This document shows, piece after piece, positions 25,722 to 33,830 of a stretch of DNA of 64,000 nucleotides. The notes under the pieces were generated by a model. It did not search any database, was not told where the DNA came from, and worked only from the letters and a program-made list of their open reading frames with translations. Origin of the DNA: a virus; the IMG/VR virus record IMGVR_UViG_3300045303_000152, positions 1-64,000 of that record; one strand, written 5' to 3'. Position 1 is the first letter of the stretch, and the number at the start of each line of letters is the position of its first letter. A program made the position numbers and the translations under genes.

Positions 25722-26060
25722 CTAACGTCTGATCCTGACTGGACTTCGTGTATGCTTACTCCCAAACATTGCATCAAAAGCAGCAGGTGTCATTGGCGTA
25801 GGTTTACCACCAGCAGTGACAGGCAGCAATTTTACCTTTGAAGCATCCTGTTCTGCTTGGCGCTTCACTTGCCATGGAGCAAGTGTTGGCTCGCTTGAAC
25901 CGTGGATAGTCTTCAGCATTTCTAAATGCCCACGCTGCGCTAGCAGTATTGCATTGACATCGCTATGCAGCACTTGTTCTTCGCTCCAGTAAAGCCAACC
26001 TAAGGCAAACTCAGCTAATCCATCGTACCAGTTCTCAAGCTGAGTAAGCCGGTCGCGCAT
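25722..26060 (-). CDS. Tail assembly chaperone, T part (-1 frameshift product)
   Basis: 112 codons from ATG 26060, but this frame is best read as the extension of the preceding chaperone by a -1 shift at 26078-26084. Across the junction the -1 frame reads REELQLMRDRLTQLENWYDG, a smooth helix, so the ATG is likely internal. Later WQVKRQAEQDASK and AAFDAMFGS resemble the conserved end of such proteins (lambda gpGT-like), which recruit tape measure and tube subunits. Confidence 0.7.
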   Translation of the reverse strand: MRDRLTQLENWYDGLAEFALGWLYWSEEQVLHSDVNAILLAQRGHLEMLKTIHGSSEPTLAPWQVKRQAEQDASKVKLLPVTAGGKPTPMTPAAFDAMFGSKHTRSPVRIRR

Positions 26061-26482
26061 TAACTGGAGCTCTTCCCGTTTCCCATTGGCTCGTTACCAT
26101 CGGCCTCTTCCTTATCGAGATTGAGGGGGCGACCGCCGCGCATGAGAGCGATGATATACTTCTGACACGTCAAGGCGAAGGCTCCTGTGTCATCAGTAAG
26201 CCCAGCGCCGAACACCTTATCCATAAACTCCTTGCGCTGGCGAGCACTCTGATACGATGGGCCAAGGCCGAGCACCAGTACATCCTCTACTGCCTGCACG
26301 TCGAGCCGAGCCAGCTTGTCGATAACATCCTGCAAGCCACCGTACTTGCTACTGAGCACGCGCATGGCGTTGATAGTTGGCTTCATCTCGAAAGTGTGGC
26401 CATCCAACTCGAAGGTTACGTTACCTTGCCCGAGCTTTGGCGCGGTACTCAGTGGATTGGTGGTGGCGTCTTGCATTGGCAT
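26060..26482 (-). CDS. Tail assembly chaperone, G part
   Basis: 140 residues. NVTFELDGHTFEMKPTINAM followed by VLSSKYGGLQDVIDKL matches GTA gp10/tail-chaperone-like proteins, which are produced alone and as a frameshifted longer form. The stop TAA (26060-26062) overlaps the next ATG. Near its end the codons ATG GGA AAC contain the slippery heptamer described separately. Confidence 0.75.
   Translation of the reverse strand: MPMQDATTNPLSTAPKLGQGNVTFELDGHTFEMKPTINAMRVLSSKYGGLQDVIDKLARLDVQAVEDVLVLGLGPSYQSARQRKEFMDKVFGAGLTDDTGAFALTCQKYIIALMRGGRPLNLDKEEADGNEPMGNGKSSS
26078..26084 (-). other. Programmed -1 frameshift site GGGAAAC
   Basis: On the minus strand the sequence G GGA AAC is in the zero frame of the G-part gene in the exact X XXY YYZ register. 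Slipping by -1 bypasses the stop six codons later and joins the G and T frames. Lambda uses GGGAAAG at the same place in the same gene pair. Confidence 0.75.
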
Positions 26483-26605
26483 GGGGTTTGTTCCTCAGTT
26501 TCTAGGTCTTATTCGCTTTCGTTTCGCTCGCCGGCCACTTGCAGGTAGTTAGGGCGCCCGAAAGCTTGGCCGGTCCAAAGCATGCGATAGCGTGGCAATA
26601 ACTGA

Positions 26606-26633
26606 TTGACTTGCATAGTAACAGTGGTAATAT
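26606..26633 (+). promoter_or_regulatory. Sigma70-like promoter of the inserted HNH gene
   Basis: TTGACT (26606-26611), 16-base spacer, TAATAT (26628-26633), oriented toward the plus-strand HNH gene and against the surrounding late operon. Confidence 0.5.
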
Positions 26634-26670
26634 GCAAACCTGCTTTACGTTTTAACCTCAGGAGTTTGCA

Positions 26671-27258
26671 ATGCCCCGCCTCAAGTCAACCCGCCTTTGT
26701 TCTATTCCTAAATGTAATCAGAGACATCGAGCATTGGGATACTGCAACAAGCACTACCAGAAATACAAAAAGCTAGGAGATCCACTAGCTAATTTACCTA
26801 GAAGACCTACTTCTAAGTGGTTAAAAGAGCATTATCGTTATGATGGAGATGAATGTCTTATCTGGCCATTCAGCCTACTACCAAATGGATATGGACAGTG
26901 CGCTAATTACTTTGGAGTAGGCAAAGGCGCACATAGAAATATGTGCTACATGGTTCATGGTAAGCCGCCAACTCCAAAGCATGAAGCTGCGCATAGCTGT
27001 AAACAAAATAGAGCTTGTGTACACCCCAAGCATTTAAGCTGGAAGACAGCTAAAGAAAATAGAAAGGATAAAGTTAGACATAATACGCACAGGCGAGGCG
27101 AGCGTTGCCATCTAACAAAATTAACTGAGGCGCAAGTGAAACAAATAAGAAAATTGCAAGGACAGTACACGATGTATGTCCTTGCTGAAAGATTTGGCGT
27201 TAGCTACGGAGCAATCAACAACATCATGCTCCGACGTTCATGGGCATGGTTAGCTTAG
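26671..27258 (+). CDS. HNH homing endonuclease inserted in the tail operon
   Basis: 195 residues. An N-terminal CxxxxC...CxxH cluster (CSIPKCNQ, GYCNKHYQK) resembles a zinc finger; the HNH core runs from GKGAHRNMCYMVHGKPP through EAAHSCKQNRACVHPKHLSW; the C-terminus is a helix-turn-helix (LTEAQVKQIRKLQGQYT, YGAINNIM). Clearly A+T-rich against its neighbours. It reads opposite to the operon, has its own promoter and AGGAG site, and its stop TAG interlocks with the stop of the tail-tube gene. Typical free-standing mobile gene. Confidence 0.85.
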   Translation: MPRLKSTRLCSIPKCNQRHRALGYCNKHYQKYKKLGDPLANLPRRPTSKWLKEHYRYDGDECLIWPFSLLPNGYGQCANYFGVGKGAHRNMCYMVHGKPPTPKHEAAHSCKQNRACVHPKHLSWKTAKENRKDKVRHNTHRRGERCHLTKLTEAQVKQIRKLQGQYTMYVLAERFGVSYGAINNIMLRRSWAWLA

Positions 27259-27734
27259 TGCGAGGCTGAGACTCTCACAATGTTGGAATTCACACCAAGG
27301 TTTGCAGATAATTTAACGACATTGTTGGCACTGTCTAGCTTCTCCTCCACCGACATGATCTTGGCGATGAAGTAGCGGTAGCTGGGTGTGCCGCCAAGCG
27401 GCGCGTCGTTGAACTCTACCTTGAACGCGTAATCGTTGGGCGTGGCTTCGGCTGCGCGCAGGGCAATCTGGCCGACGTCTTCCCAGTCAATGCCGATCAC
27501 TAGGTCCATACTGCCGGCATTGCGCGTGCCCTTCAGCTTCTGGGTACGAGTTTCGCCGATGGCATCGAAGGTGATCTCTGCGCTCTTGTCACCGAACGAG
27601 CCCATATTCTCAACCCAGCTAATCTCCACCCAGCTATTGCCTGAGAAATCAGCGAGCACGAAGTCATCGCTTTGGGCAGACATCGACTGCCCGATTGAGA
27701 TTTTACTACCTGCTGTTGCGAAGATGCCAGCCAT
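27255..27734 (-). CDS. Major tail (tube) protein
   Basis: 159 residues, beta-rich. MAGIFATAGSKISIGQ, SWVEISWVENMGSFGDKSAE and the LKGTRNAGSMDLVIGID segment match short siphophage tube proteins. It lies between tail-completion genes and chaperones, as expected. Forms the stacked rings of the tail. Confidence 0.8.
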   Translation of the reverse strand: MAGIFATAGSKISIGQSMSAQSDDFVLADFSGNSWVEISWVENMGSFGDKSAEITFDAIGETRTQKLKGTRNAGSMDLVIGIDWEDVGQIALRAAEATPNDYAFKVEFNDAPLGGTPSYRYFIAKIMSVEEKLDSANNVVKLSANLGVNSNIVRVSASH

Positions 27735-27757
27735 GTCCCTCGTCCCTTCCTGATTGC

Positions 27758-28204
27758 CTAGCTACGAAGTGCAGCCAGCTCGATTGCCAAAGTCACTGCC
27801 ATTCCCTTATTTTGGTCATCTGCGAAGCTAGGCGCTGGCCCCGTGGCAGTGATCTGCACTACTGTCCAACCTGATACCACTATAGCCTGACGGTTACGAT
27901 GGAACAAGTCGCGGGTCAGTAAGGCCAAGGCAAAGGCTTTCCTCGCGTTGTCGGGTGTGTCATTGGCAGAGTAGGCCATGATTGCTCTGGTAAACGTGGG
28001 GCGAAAGTCATTCACCCCATCATTGTCCAGCACGCCCATATCTTCTGACACGATCATCATAGGTAAGGGTGCATCGGTCGGCACTGGCCGCAGCGTGTAC
28101 ACTGGAAAGCTACCTTTGTAAGCCGGCAGCAAAGCAGTGATCGAGGCGTTGCCGACGATGGCACTCCTTAATGACTGTGACAGATCTGGGCTCGCAGCCG
28201 TCAT
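27758..28204 (-). CDS. Tail terminator/completion protein (DUF3168-like)
   Basis: 148 residues. LSQSLRSAIVGNASITALLP, then YTLRPVPTDAPLPMMIVSED and alternating strands resemble the DUF3168/gpU-like tail terminators that cap the tube. Position directly before the tube gene agrees. Confidence 0.65.
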   Translation of the reverse strand: MTAASPDLSQSLRSAIVGNASITALLPAYKGSFPVYTLRPVPTDAPLPMMIVSEDMGVLDNDGVNDFRPTFTRAIMAYSANDTPDNARKAFALALLTRDLFHRNRQAIVVSGWTVVQITATGPAPSFADDQNKGMAVTLAIELAALRS

Positions 28205-28228
28205 GGCCGTTACTCTACCGGACTACCC

Positions 28229-28414
28229 TTACGCATTGAGCGCGCCGTACTTCTTCAACAAGATGTTGGCCATGTAGCGCGTGCCAGCGGGTGCGCCGGC
28301 ATCCAGATCGTTGCCGTACTTGCCGGTGGCCCAGTTCAGCCAGTAGAACGCGAAGTTGGGCATGGTCCCAGAAATCACGTAGTAGTTGATCCCAAAGCAC
28401 ACTACGAATTGCAT
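28229..28414 (-). CDS. Small conserved-looking structural-operon protein
   Basis: 61 residues, aromatic-rich (MQFVVCFGINYYVISGTMPN, FAFYWLNWATGKYG). Sits between the connector and tail-terminator genes with AGAGAGGACAAGGTT before the ATG. No family recognised; probably a virion component because of its location. Confidence 0.6.
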   Translation of the reverse strand: MQFVVCFGINYYVISGTMPNFAFYWLNWATGKYGNDLDAGAPAGTRYMANILLKKYGALNA

Positions 28415-28427
28415 AACCTTGTCCTCT

Positions 28428-28808
28428 CTAGGTCGGTGCTGCTATTTCGAAGCATTGCAGATTGATACTGGCACTTGCCGGGTCAATCTCCAACACCTTG
28501 CGAACCATGTGCCACTGATTGCGAATATAAATCTTGTCATCCTTCAGTGGCATAGTGAAAGGCACAGTGAGGTTAGCAATGAGCATGATCTTAACGTCGG
28601 TATTCGGAATGTTGTTGAACGTCGCGTAATAGGCTGAGAAGCTTTCGCGTATACCCTGCACCTGATAGGTCAACGGCGTGCCCGCAACCCTATCGCCATC
28701 ACTACCCACCGTCGTAGATACCTCACGTCGTAGCGTGCCGGTCATCAGCTTGCCATTAAAGGCGCTGGCGACGATGTTAGCGATTTCAGTTGGCAGCAGG
28801 GATGTCAT
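28428..28808 (-). CDS. Head closure/head-tail joining protein candidate
   Basis: 126 residues. A helical start (TEIANIVASAFNGKLM) then a beta-barrel-like pattern with VQGIRESFSAYYATFNNIPN, KDDKIYIRNQWHMVRKVLEI, close in style to head-closure proteins, where the W..V..V motif is common. Overlaps the preceding gene by 23 bases. Assignment rests on pattern and location. Confidence 0.55.
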   Translation of the reverse strand: MTSLLPTEIANIVASAFNGKLMTGTLRREVSTTVGSDGDRVAGTPLTYQVQGIRESFSAYYATFNNIPNTDVKIMLIANLTVPFTMPLKDDKIYIRNQWHMVRKVLEIDPASASINLQCFEIAAPT

Positions 28809-29184
28809 TCAACAACTCCTGCCACTTCGCTTCAGCGATTTGTATCAGCTTGGGGAAACCAGCGCGCGGTGGGAACGAGGTGTTGTGCGCCTGAAGCCAC
28901 AACCGCAGCTCGTCCATCGTCAGCTCTTCGAATACAGGCTTGTTCGGCGCTGACAAGCGCGGGGCTTCGTCCTGTGCCGTTTCATCGAACGGAGCCATCT
29001 TGATCCAGCGGCCGTTGTAAAGCAGTTCCAACAGCTTGGCGTTGACTGTGGTCTTGTCGAACGGTTTGCCCGCCGTAACCTTGTTCATGGCCACGCGACC
29101 GCTCTTTACACAAATGAATTGGCGCGAAGCATCGAAGGGCTCGCGCATCCGACCACCGAACTTGGCTCTTGGGGGGAAGTACAT
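28786..29184 (-). CDS. Structural-operon protein with HeH/SAP-like motif
   Basis: 132 residues. The C-terminal part (FEELTMDELRLWLQAHNTSF then PPRAGFPKLIQIAE) matches the helix-extended-loop-helix pattern of HeH/LEM/SAP modules, often linked to nucleic-acid binding. The N-terminus is beta-like (MYFPPRAKFGGRMREPFDAS). Directly downstream of the capsid gene and a strong hairpin. Confidence 0.6.
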   Translation of the reverse strand: MYFPPRAKFGGRMREPFDASRQFICVKSGRVAMNKVTAGKPFDKTTVNAKLLELLYNGRWIKMAPFDETAQDEAPRLSAPNKPVFEELTMDELRLWLQAHNTSFPPRAGFPKLIQIAEAKWQELLNDIPAAN

Positions 29185-29222
29185 TGTGATTTCCGTTTTG
29201 TTGCAGGTGCTAGTTAGTAGAT

Positions 29223-29259
29223 GGGCGAGGGGTTGCCCAAGGAACTCAACCCCTCGCCC
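29223..29259 (-). terminator. Strong hairpin just after the capsid gene
   Basis: Perfect 13-bp stem GGGCGAGGGGTTG/CAACCCCTCGCCC with an 11-base loop, 24 bases downstream of the capsid stop on the minus strand. No U-run follows, so it may act as a partial terminator or 3' stabiliser that keeps capsid mRNA more abundant than downstream connector mRNA. Confidence 0.6.
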
Positions 29260-29282
29260 GTTAACGCCCTAACCCCCAATCA

Positions 29283-30353
29283 TCAGGGCGCCAAATTGTC
29301 CACGGCCTTGCTGAAGAACACGCCGAGGTCCGAAGAGACCACCCGCATGTCCCAAGCCATACGGCCCTGGAAGAAGTCGCTATGCGCACGCGCCTCGCGG
29401 CCACGTTCGATCACGCCGCCAAGCTGGTTGGTGAAACCCGGTACGAGGCCGGTCCAGCTAAAGGTGGCGATAGCAGTCGGGCTATCCAGCGCGGGGTTCG
29501 GGTCGATGTAGCACAGCAGCATCGACTCCTCGTCCGCAATGAACTGGAAGCTGTCGGTAGCGCCTTCCGCAGCCGAGTTGTAAACGCTGCGAGCGACCAC
29601 GAGGTTGTCCACCTCGAACAAGCTGGCAAGAATGCCATCGTCCGCAACACCGGTCTGCGTGTACTTGATCCGGTCGGTGATGTCCGGGTGCGAACGGAGC
29701 ACCCGCTTCACTGCCGAGCCGAGCACCAGCGTATTCGGGCGGTAGCCCGTGTTCCGCATGATGCGTTCCTTGGCTGCGTCGATCACGTCGATTGGCGTCG
29801 AGGCGGGATCGTTGAAGTTCAGGAACTGGTTGGTACCCGGCGTCGAGGTACCCCCGAGGTAATCGACGGCCCAGATACCGGTAGCAAAGAACCGCTGACA
29901 CCACATGCGATCCTGCTTAATCATGTTCTTCTGCGTCAGCAGGGTCGTCGCATTCTCGTCGAGCCGGATCGGGTCGTCGGCATTCGAGCGCTGGCGGTCA
30001 TCGACCGTGTGCTCCAAGCCGTACTCGATCGCGGTGTAGGTGCCGCTGCTCACCTTGTAGCCAGCCTGTTGCGGGCGTCCGCCGAGGGGACGGGGCTGAA
30101 CCTCATCCCTCCAGAAGTAGCCACGGTCGTAGGTGACGTACAAGTCGGTCTGCTTCAGCACGGGGATCTGCGACGATGCCCGCTGGGCAACGAAGTTCGC
30201 TTCGTCCTGCACGAAAGCTACCGAGAAGTTTGTGAGGTAGCGATCCACGTGGAGCGCGCCCTCGATGTTGGTGGCGGTTGGGCTGTTCTTGCTCATAGCC
30301 CCGAAGATATCGGCGCCGCCAGCCTTCAACGTCATTACATCACTCTGTTTCAT
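29283..30353 (-). CDS. Major capsid protein (HK97 fold)
   Basis: 356 residues. ALHVDRYLTNFSVAFVQDEA at the start, the GYRPNTLVLGSAVKRVLRSH P-domain helix, DRIKYTQTG and LASLFEVDNLVVARSVYN, and the final GREARAHSDFFQGR are standard for capsid proteins of this group. CAGGAGAACTGAAA before the ATG is a strong ribosome site. Neighbours are the decoration-like and scaffold genes upstream. Confidence 0.88.
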   Translation of the reverse strand: MKQSDVMTLKAGGADIFGAMSKNSPTATNIEGALHVDRYLTNFSVAFVQDEANFVAQRASSQIPVLKQTDLYVTYDRGYFWRDEVQPRPLGGRPQQAGYKVSSGTYTAIEYGLEHTVDDRQRSNADDPIRLDENATTLLTQKNMIKQDRMWCQRFFATGIWAVDYLGGTSTPGTNQFLNFNDPASTPIDVIDAAKERIMRNTGYRPNTLVLGSAVKRVLRSHPDITDRIKYTQTGVADDGILASLFEVDNLVVARSVYNSAAEGATDSFQFIADEESMLLCYIDPNPALDSPTAIATFSWTGLVPGFTNQLGGVIERGREARAHSDFFQGRMAWDMRVVSSDLGVFFSKAVDNLAP

Positions 30354-30395
30354 TTTCAGTTCTCCTGTGCCCCTCTGTGGCGCTACGTTGTTAGA

Positions 30396-30764
30396 TTAGC
30401 CGATCATCGCCACAGCAACGAGCACGTTAGCGGCCCCTGCGGTCTCCAGCGTCACGCCGACTGGGTTGGTAGTGCCTGGAGTAATCTGCCCGTTCGTGGT
30501 TGCCTGCACACGCGTACCTGCAGGAATGGCGCCGGCAGCGCTTATCTTGGCAATGCCGCCAATCTGAATGCTGGCAGGCCCATACCGGCCGGCAGTAGCC
30601 GACAGCGGAACCTCGATGATTGGCCCGAGGGCCTTTTCTGCCGAACCGGCCAGCACCACCGTACCGTCCGCCTGAAGCTTGACGAGCCGATTGAGGCTGC
30701 CCGTCAAATCTGCCCCAGCCTCGCAGGCCCAGGTCAGGCTCTCATGTACCTTGAAAGTTGCCAT
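30396..30764 (-). CDS. Capsid decoration-like protein (DUF2190-like)
   Basis: 122 residues. Small beta-protein with ALGPIIEVPLS, SIQIGGIAKISAAGAIPAGT and NPVGVTLETA, the repeated glycine-turn pattern of DUF2190 proteins that coat the capsid exterior. Located directly upstream of the capsid gene as usual. Confidence 0.7.
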   Translation of the reverse strand: MATFKVHESLTWACEAGADLTGSLNRLVKLQADGTVVLAGSAEKALGPIIEVPLSATAGRYGPASIQIGGIAKISAAGAIPAGTRVQATTNGQITPGTTNPVGVTLETAGAANVLVAVAMIG

Positions 30765-30815
30765 GCTAGTCTCCTATCTAGGAATTAGTCGTGACTTGAT
30801 TGCAAAGGGTGCTGG

Positions 30816-32645
30816 TTAGTTTGCCTCCCCCTGCCAAGCATCGAAGCCCTCTGGGTCTTCCATGCGTGCCTTGCGCATGGCTTCCTGACGCTTCATGCCG
30901 CCCTGCTGGAGATCGGTAACGCGCTTCTCGAAGCTGCTACCACCCGAGCTCTTGAGCGTTTCGACCGTCGTGGCGCGCGTGCCAATACGCTGGAAGGCGA
31001 GCGAGGCGGTCTTGTTGGCCGCTGCGAACGCATTCTTGGCGTAGGTACGCTGAGCCTCTGGCATGCTTTCGAGCGACTTGAGGAAAGCAACCTTGTCCTC
31101 AGTCTTGCCCGGCAGGTGCGCCAGCTCGGTCTCGGCACGCTTGGTCAGCTCGACCTCTTCGCGCTTCTCACGCTCGACCTTGAAGTCCTTCTCGAGCTGA
31201 AGGGTGCGCGCCTGACTGGCCTTGAGCACGGCAAACATGCTGTCGCCCACGACCGACTTGAGGATCGTCTGGCCCTCGATAGCGAGGATCTCATCGCTGG
31301 CGATGGCCTTCTTCACCTCTGTAAGCCGGGCCGACTTGTCGAGTGCCAGGAACTTCTCCTTCGAGGCATCGTCCTTGCAAATGTTGTCGTAGTGCTCGCG
31401 CTCGTCGCCGGTCAGCTCGGCAACCTTCCTGGCAACAGCCAGCTCCTGCTCGGCCTTTTCACGGGCCTTCTTCTCCGTCGCCGCCGCTTTGGTCATCTCG
31501 TCGACCTTGGCAGACAGTGCATCCAGCTGCTTCTTCACTTCTGCGCTGGCGCTGGCTCCAGCATTTTTGTTCACAACCATGTTGTCCTCGTCCTTCTCTG
31601 CTTGAACCAGGGCCTTACTAACCGCCCCTTCTACTTCTGGCATGGCGGTTTTAAGGCCGGCCAGAAACCCTTCGACGCTAGTACGCAGCATATTCTGCCT
31701 AGTAGCGTCATCTACGTCTTGATCTGCGATAATCGAGCGAAGCGAAGTATCCAACGCGCTAATCAAAGGCCACGCGGCCGACATCATATCCTGATATTTC
31801 TTGTCGGCCTCGTACGTGTCGAGCACTTCGGTAAACGTCATTGCGCCATCGGATGGATCGATATAACGCTTGAGAATTTTACCAACTAGCCCTGGCGGTG
31901 TCTTGTCCTTCGCCGGTGCCTTACCCTTGCCCTTTGGAGGCGCCTTCTTGGGCTTCGCCGCAGCATCAACAGCGGCGTGAGCAGCAGCAGTATTGTCAGG
32001 ATGAGGATTGGCAACAGCATTGTCGATGGCGTCGTGAGCAGCACTAGCAGCATCGGCGCCATCAGGGCTATCTGTACCATCACCATTGTCGGCCCCCTCT
32101 TCTGCATTAGGGTCAGTGTTATCGGCCCCGCCCGCGTCGGCATTTAACTCGTCTGCCATCTGAGCCGCTGGGTCTGTCCCATCAGGTGCCGGGTTCGAGC
32201 CGTCATCCTGCAGCGGGTTCGGCATGTCGCCAGGGTGGCTATCCGGATACGCGATATGCCATGCATCGCGCAAGCGATTGAGCACGTCGTCGATGGCGTC
32301 GGTCGGAATGTGGTACTTCTGGGGCTTCACAGCGCCGCCGTTAGTGCCATCAACCGTCGAGGCTGCGTTGACGTTATCGCCAAATGCATCGATGGCCTTA
32401 TCCAGTCGAGCCTTCGAAATGTCGCCACCGGGCTCTTCGGTCAGCAACAACTTCCAGGTCTTGGTGTCCTTTGGGTCACCAACGTAGGCGAAATCCTCAG
32501 CCGGGTAGTCAAAGCGACCAACACTCTTCGTGATCGACTTGCGTTTCATGATCGCCATGACGGCTCCTTGCTGAGCTGGGACGTCAACAGTTGAGATTTC
32601 GCTGAGGCGAAACCTACGCATGATGTTCTTTTTAGGCGCAGCCAC
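30816..32645 (-). CDS. Scaffold-like protein with protease-target N-terminus
   Basis: 609 residues from a GTG start. The first ~40 (RRFRLSEISTVDVPAQQGA) match the EISxVDxPAxxGA segment found at the end of XkdF-type protease polyproteins. Residues ~150-230 are acidic and low-complexity (D/A/N/P), then basic (PKKAPPKGKGKAPAKDK); from ~330 to ~560 a long K/E/A coiled coil dominates. This is the composition of an internal capsid scaffold. It directly follows the XkdF-containing gene, as if a larger protease-scaffold polyprotein had split. Confidence 0.65.
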   Translation of the reverse strand: MAAPKKNIMRRFRLSEISTVDVPAQQGAVMAIMKRKSITKSVGRFDYPAEDFAYVGDPKDTKTWKLLLTEEPGGDISKARLDKAIDAFGDNVNAASTVDGTNGGAVKPQKYHIPTDAIDDVLNRLRDAWHIAYPDSHPGDMPNPLQDDGSNPAPDGTDPAAQMADELNADAGGADNTDPNAEEGADNGDGTDSPDGADAASAAHDAIDNAVANPHPDNTAAAHAAVDAAAKPKKAPPKGKGKAPAKDKTPPGLVGKILKRYIDPSDGAMTFTEVLDTYEADKKYQDMMSAAWPLISALDTSLRSIIADQDVDDATRQNMLRTSVEGFLAGLKTAMPEVEGAVSKALVQAEKDEDNMVVNKNAGASASAEVKKQLDALSAKVDEMTKAAATEKKAREKAEQELAVARKVAELTGDEREHYDNICKDDASKEKFLALDKSARLTEVKKAIASDEILAIEGQTILKSVVGDSMFAVLKASQARTLQLEKDFKVEREKREEVELTKRAETELAHLPGKTEDKVAFLKSLESMPEAQRTYAKNAFAAANKTASLAFQRIGTRATTVETLKSSGGSSFEKRVTDLQQGGMKRQEAMRKARMEDPEGFDAWQGEAN

Positions 32646-32655
32646 CTAACTCTCC

Positions 32656-33705
32656 CTACTCGACTTCTTCATCAACTAGGCGATGACCGCCAATGCTGAA
32701 GCCGGTAAGGGTACCGTCTTCAAAGTCCTTCAACACCTTCTTGTCGGTCGGCTTCACGCCAACCATCAAGCCTGTCGTGCCAGACTTCAACCCCATCGCC
32801 TTAGCGATCTCGGTTGTCATCGGCCATGCAAACACAACCTCGCCGGCCTGCTTGCCCTTGTGCATGACCTTCATGACACGGTGCTCTTCCATAAACTTGG
32901 TAGCAGCTTCGAGCATCGCGTCTTCTGGTATGTGGTCGCCCTGCAAATCGTAGTATTCTTCACCGCCGACCTTGCTGACGATAGCCCAACCAAACACCAA
33001 ACCTAGGTTCTTCAGGAATTTGAATACGCCTAGGTTTGGCTCGGCGGCGCCCTTCTCTGTAATGCTGTCGGCCCAACTACCATCGTCAACCTCTTCGAAA
33101 ATTTCAGGACCCAGCTCGATTGGCCCCGTGTAGGGTTCAACCTTACTAAGATCCATGCTGCCAACATCGTAGCTAATGCTAACATGAGGACTATAGTCAG
33201 GATAATCCCAACTACAACCATGAACTTTACAAAGCTCATTGAAGCGCCGATCAAGACTGGGACTTGCGAACTTGAGTACTACTGCCCCCTTGTCCCCCAA
33301 AGGCTCGACTACTCGGCCACGCTGGCTCTTGATGACAACGCTGTCATCATCCTGCACAGGCCAGTCCACAGCATCGGAACTATGTGCGACCGTAACATGC
33401 ATGTCGTGCGGCTGTAGGGTTTTCTCGAACCCCTGCGACTTGGCCCACTTGATGATGTCAGCTGCATTCTCGACATTGCGTCGGCCGTACAGGGTAGCAT
33501 TCTTGACCTTGTGTATCCAGCGCGTGCCACCACTTGGCTTCTTGTACTGCTGGCTGACCGCCGACCAAGCCGAACGAAAGGCAATCTCCTCCGACTTTCC
33601 ACCTTGTAGCTGGGCGTTGACCACCCTGCGAAACAGGGTTTGCGCCGCCACAGGTAGCGGGTTCTTCACACTTGTCGGAAGATCTTGGTTTCTGGCATAC
33701 GGCAC
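32656..33705 (-). CDS. ChaB / Acb1-like 2H phosphodiesterase / XkdF protease fusion
   Basis: 349 residues from GTG 33705; a TTG eight codons earlier is possible, but ChaB domains typically begin MPY..xxLP as here (MPYARNQDLPTSV). Residues 2-57: ChaB-like. Residues ~68-180: 2H phosphoesterase with both catalytic motifs, H103-V-T105 (DMHVTVAHS) and H174-V-S176 (SPHVSISYD), and the WDYPDY segment of T4 Acb1-type anti-CBASS enzymes, which hydrolyse cyclic nucleotide alarm signals. Residues ~230-345: XkdF-like prohead protease domain (FGWAIVSKVGGEEYYDLQGD, LTGFSIGG). It lies upstream of scaffold and capsid genes, so the protein may be made late and partly enclosed in the head. Confidence 0.75.
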   Translation of the reverse strand: MPYARNQDLPTSVKNPLPVAAQTLFRRVVNAQLQGGKSEEIAFRSAWSAVSQQYKKPSGGTRWIHKVKNATLYGRRNVENAADIIKWAKSQGFEKTLQPHDMHVTVAHSSDAVDWPVQDDDSVVIKSQRGRVVEPLGDKGAVVLKFASPSLDRRFNELCKVHGCSWDYPDYSPHVSISYDVGSMDLSKVEPYTGPIELGPEIFEEVDDGSWADSITEKGAAEPNLGVFKFLKNLGLVFGWAIVSKVGGEEYYDLQGDHIPEDAMLEAATKFMEEHRVMKVMHKGKQAGEVVFAWPMTTEIAKAMGLKSGTTGLMVGVKPTDKKVLKDFEDGTLTGFSIGGHRLVDEEVE

Positions 33706-33757
33706 TGTGGTTACATCCCTCGGCCCCAAGCGTTCTATTTAGAAAATGCCTCGTGCG

Positions 33758-33786
33758 CTTATAAGGCAAGAGCAAAGCAAATGCAA
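33758..33786 (-). promoter_or_regulatory. Possible promoter of the capsid sub-operon
   Basis: On the minus strand TTGCAT (33786-33781), 17-base spacer, TATAAG (33763-33758), 53 bases before the fusion gene start. The -10 is good, the -35 poor. It lies in the only sizeable gap (33730-33830) of this part of the operon. Confidence 0.3.
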
Positions 33787-33830
33787 CACGGAGGCACCAA
33801 CAATTTTAGTGCTATCCTTGAGTTATACAA

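Noticed and set aside
26060-26062. Independent start of a second chaperone gene at ATG 26060
   Set aside because: The slippery GGGAAAC and the continuous -1 frame upstream explain the second part better as a frameshift extension, and no ribosome site precedes the ATG at the right distance.
29382-30788. Long open frame (468 codons) antisense to the capsid and decoration genes
   Set aside because: The minus-strand frames encode recognisable capsid and DUF2190-like proteins; the antisense product has no domain-like pattern and no convincing ribosome site.
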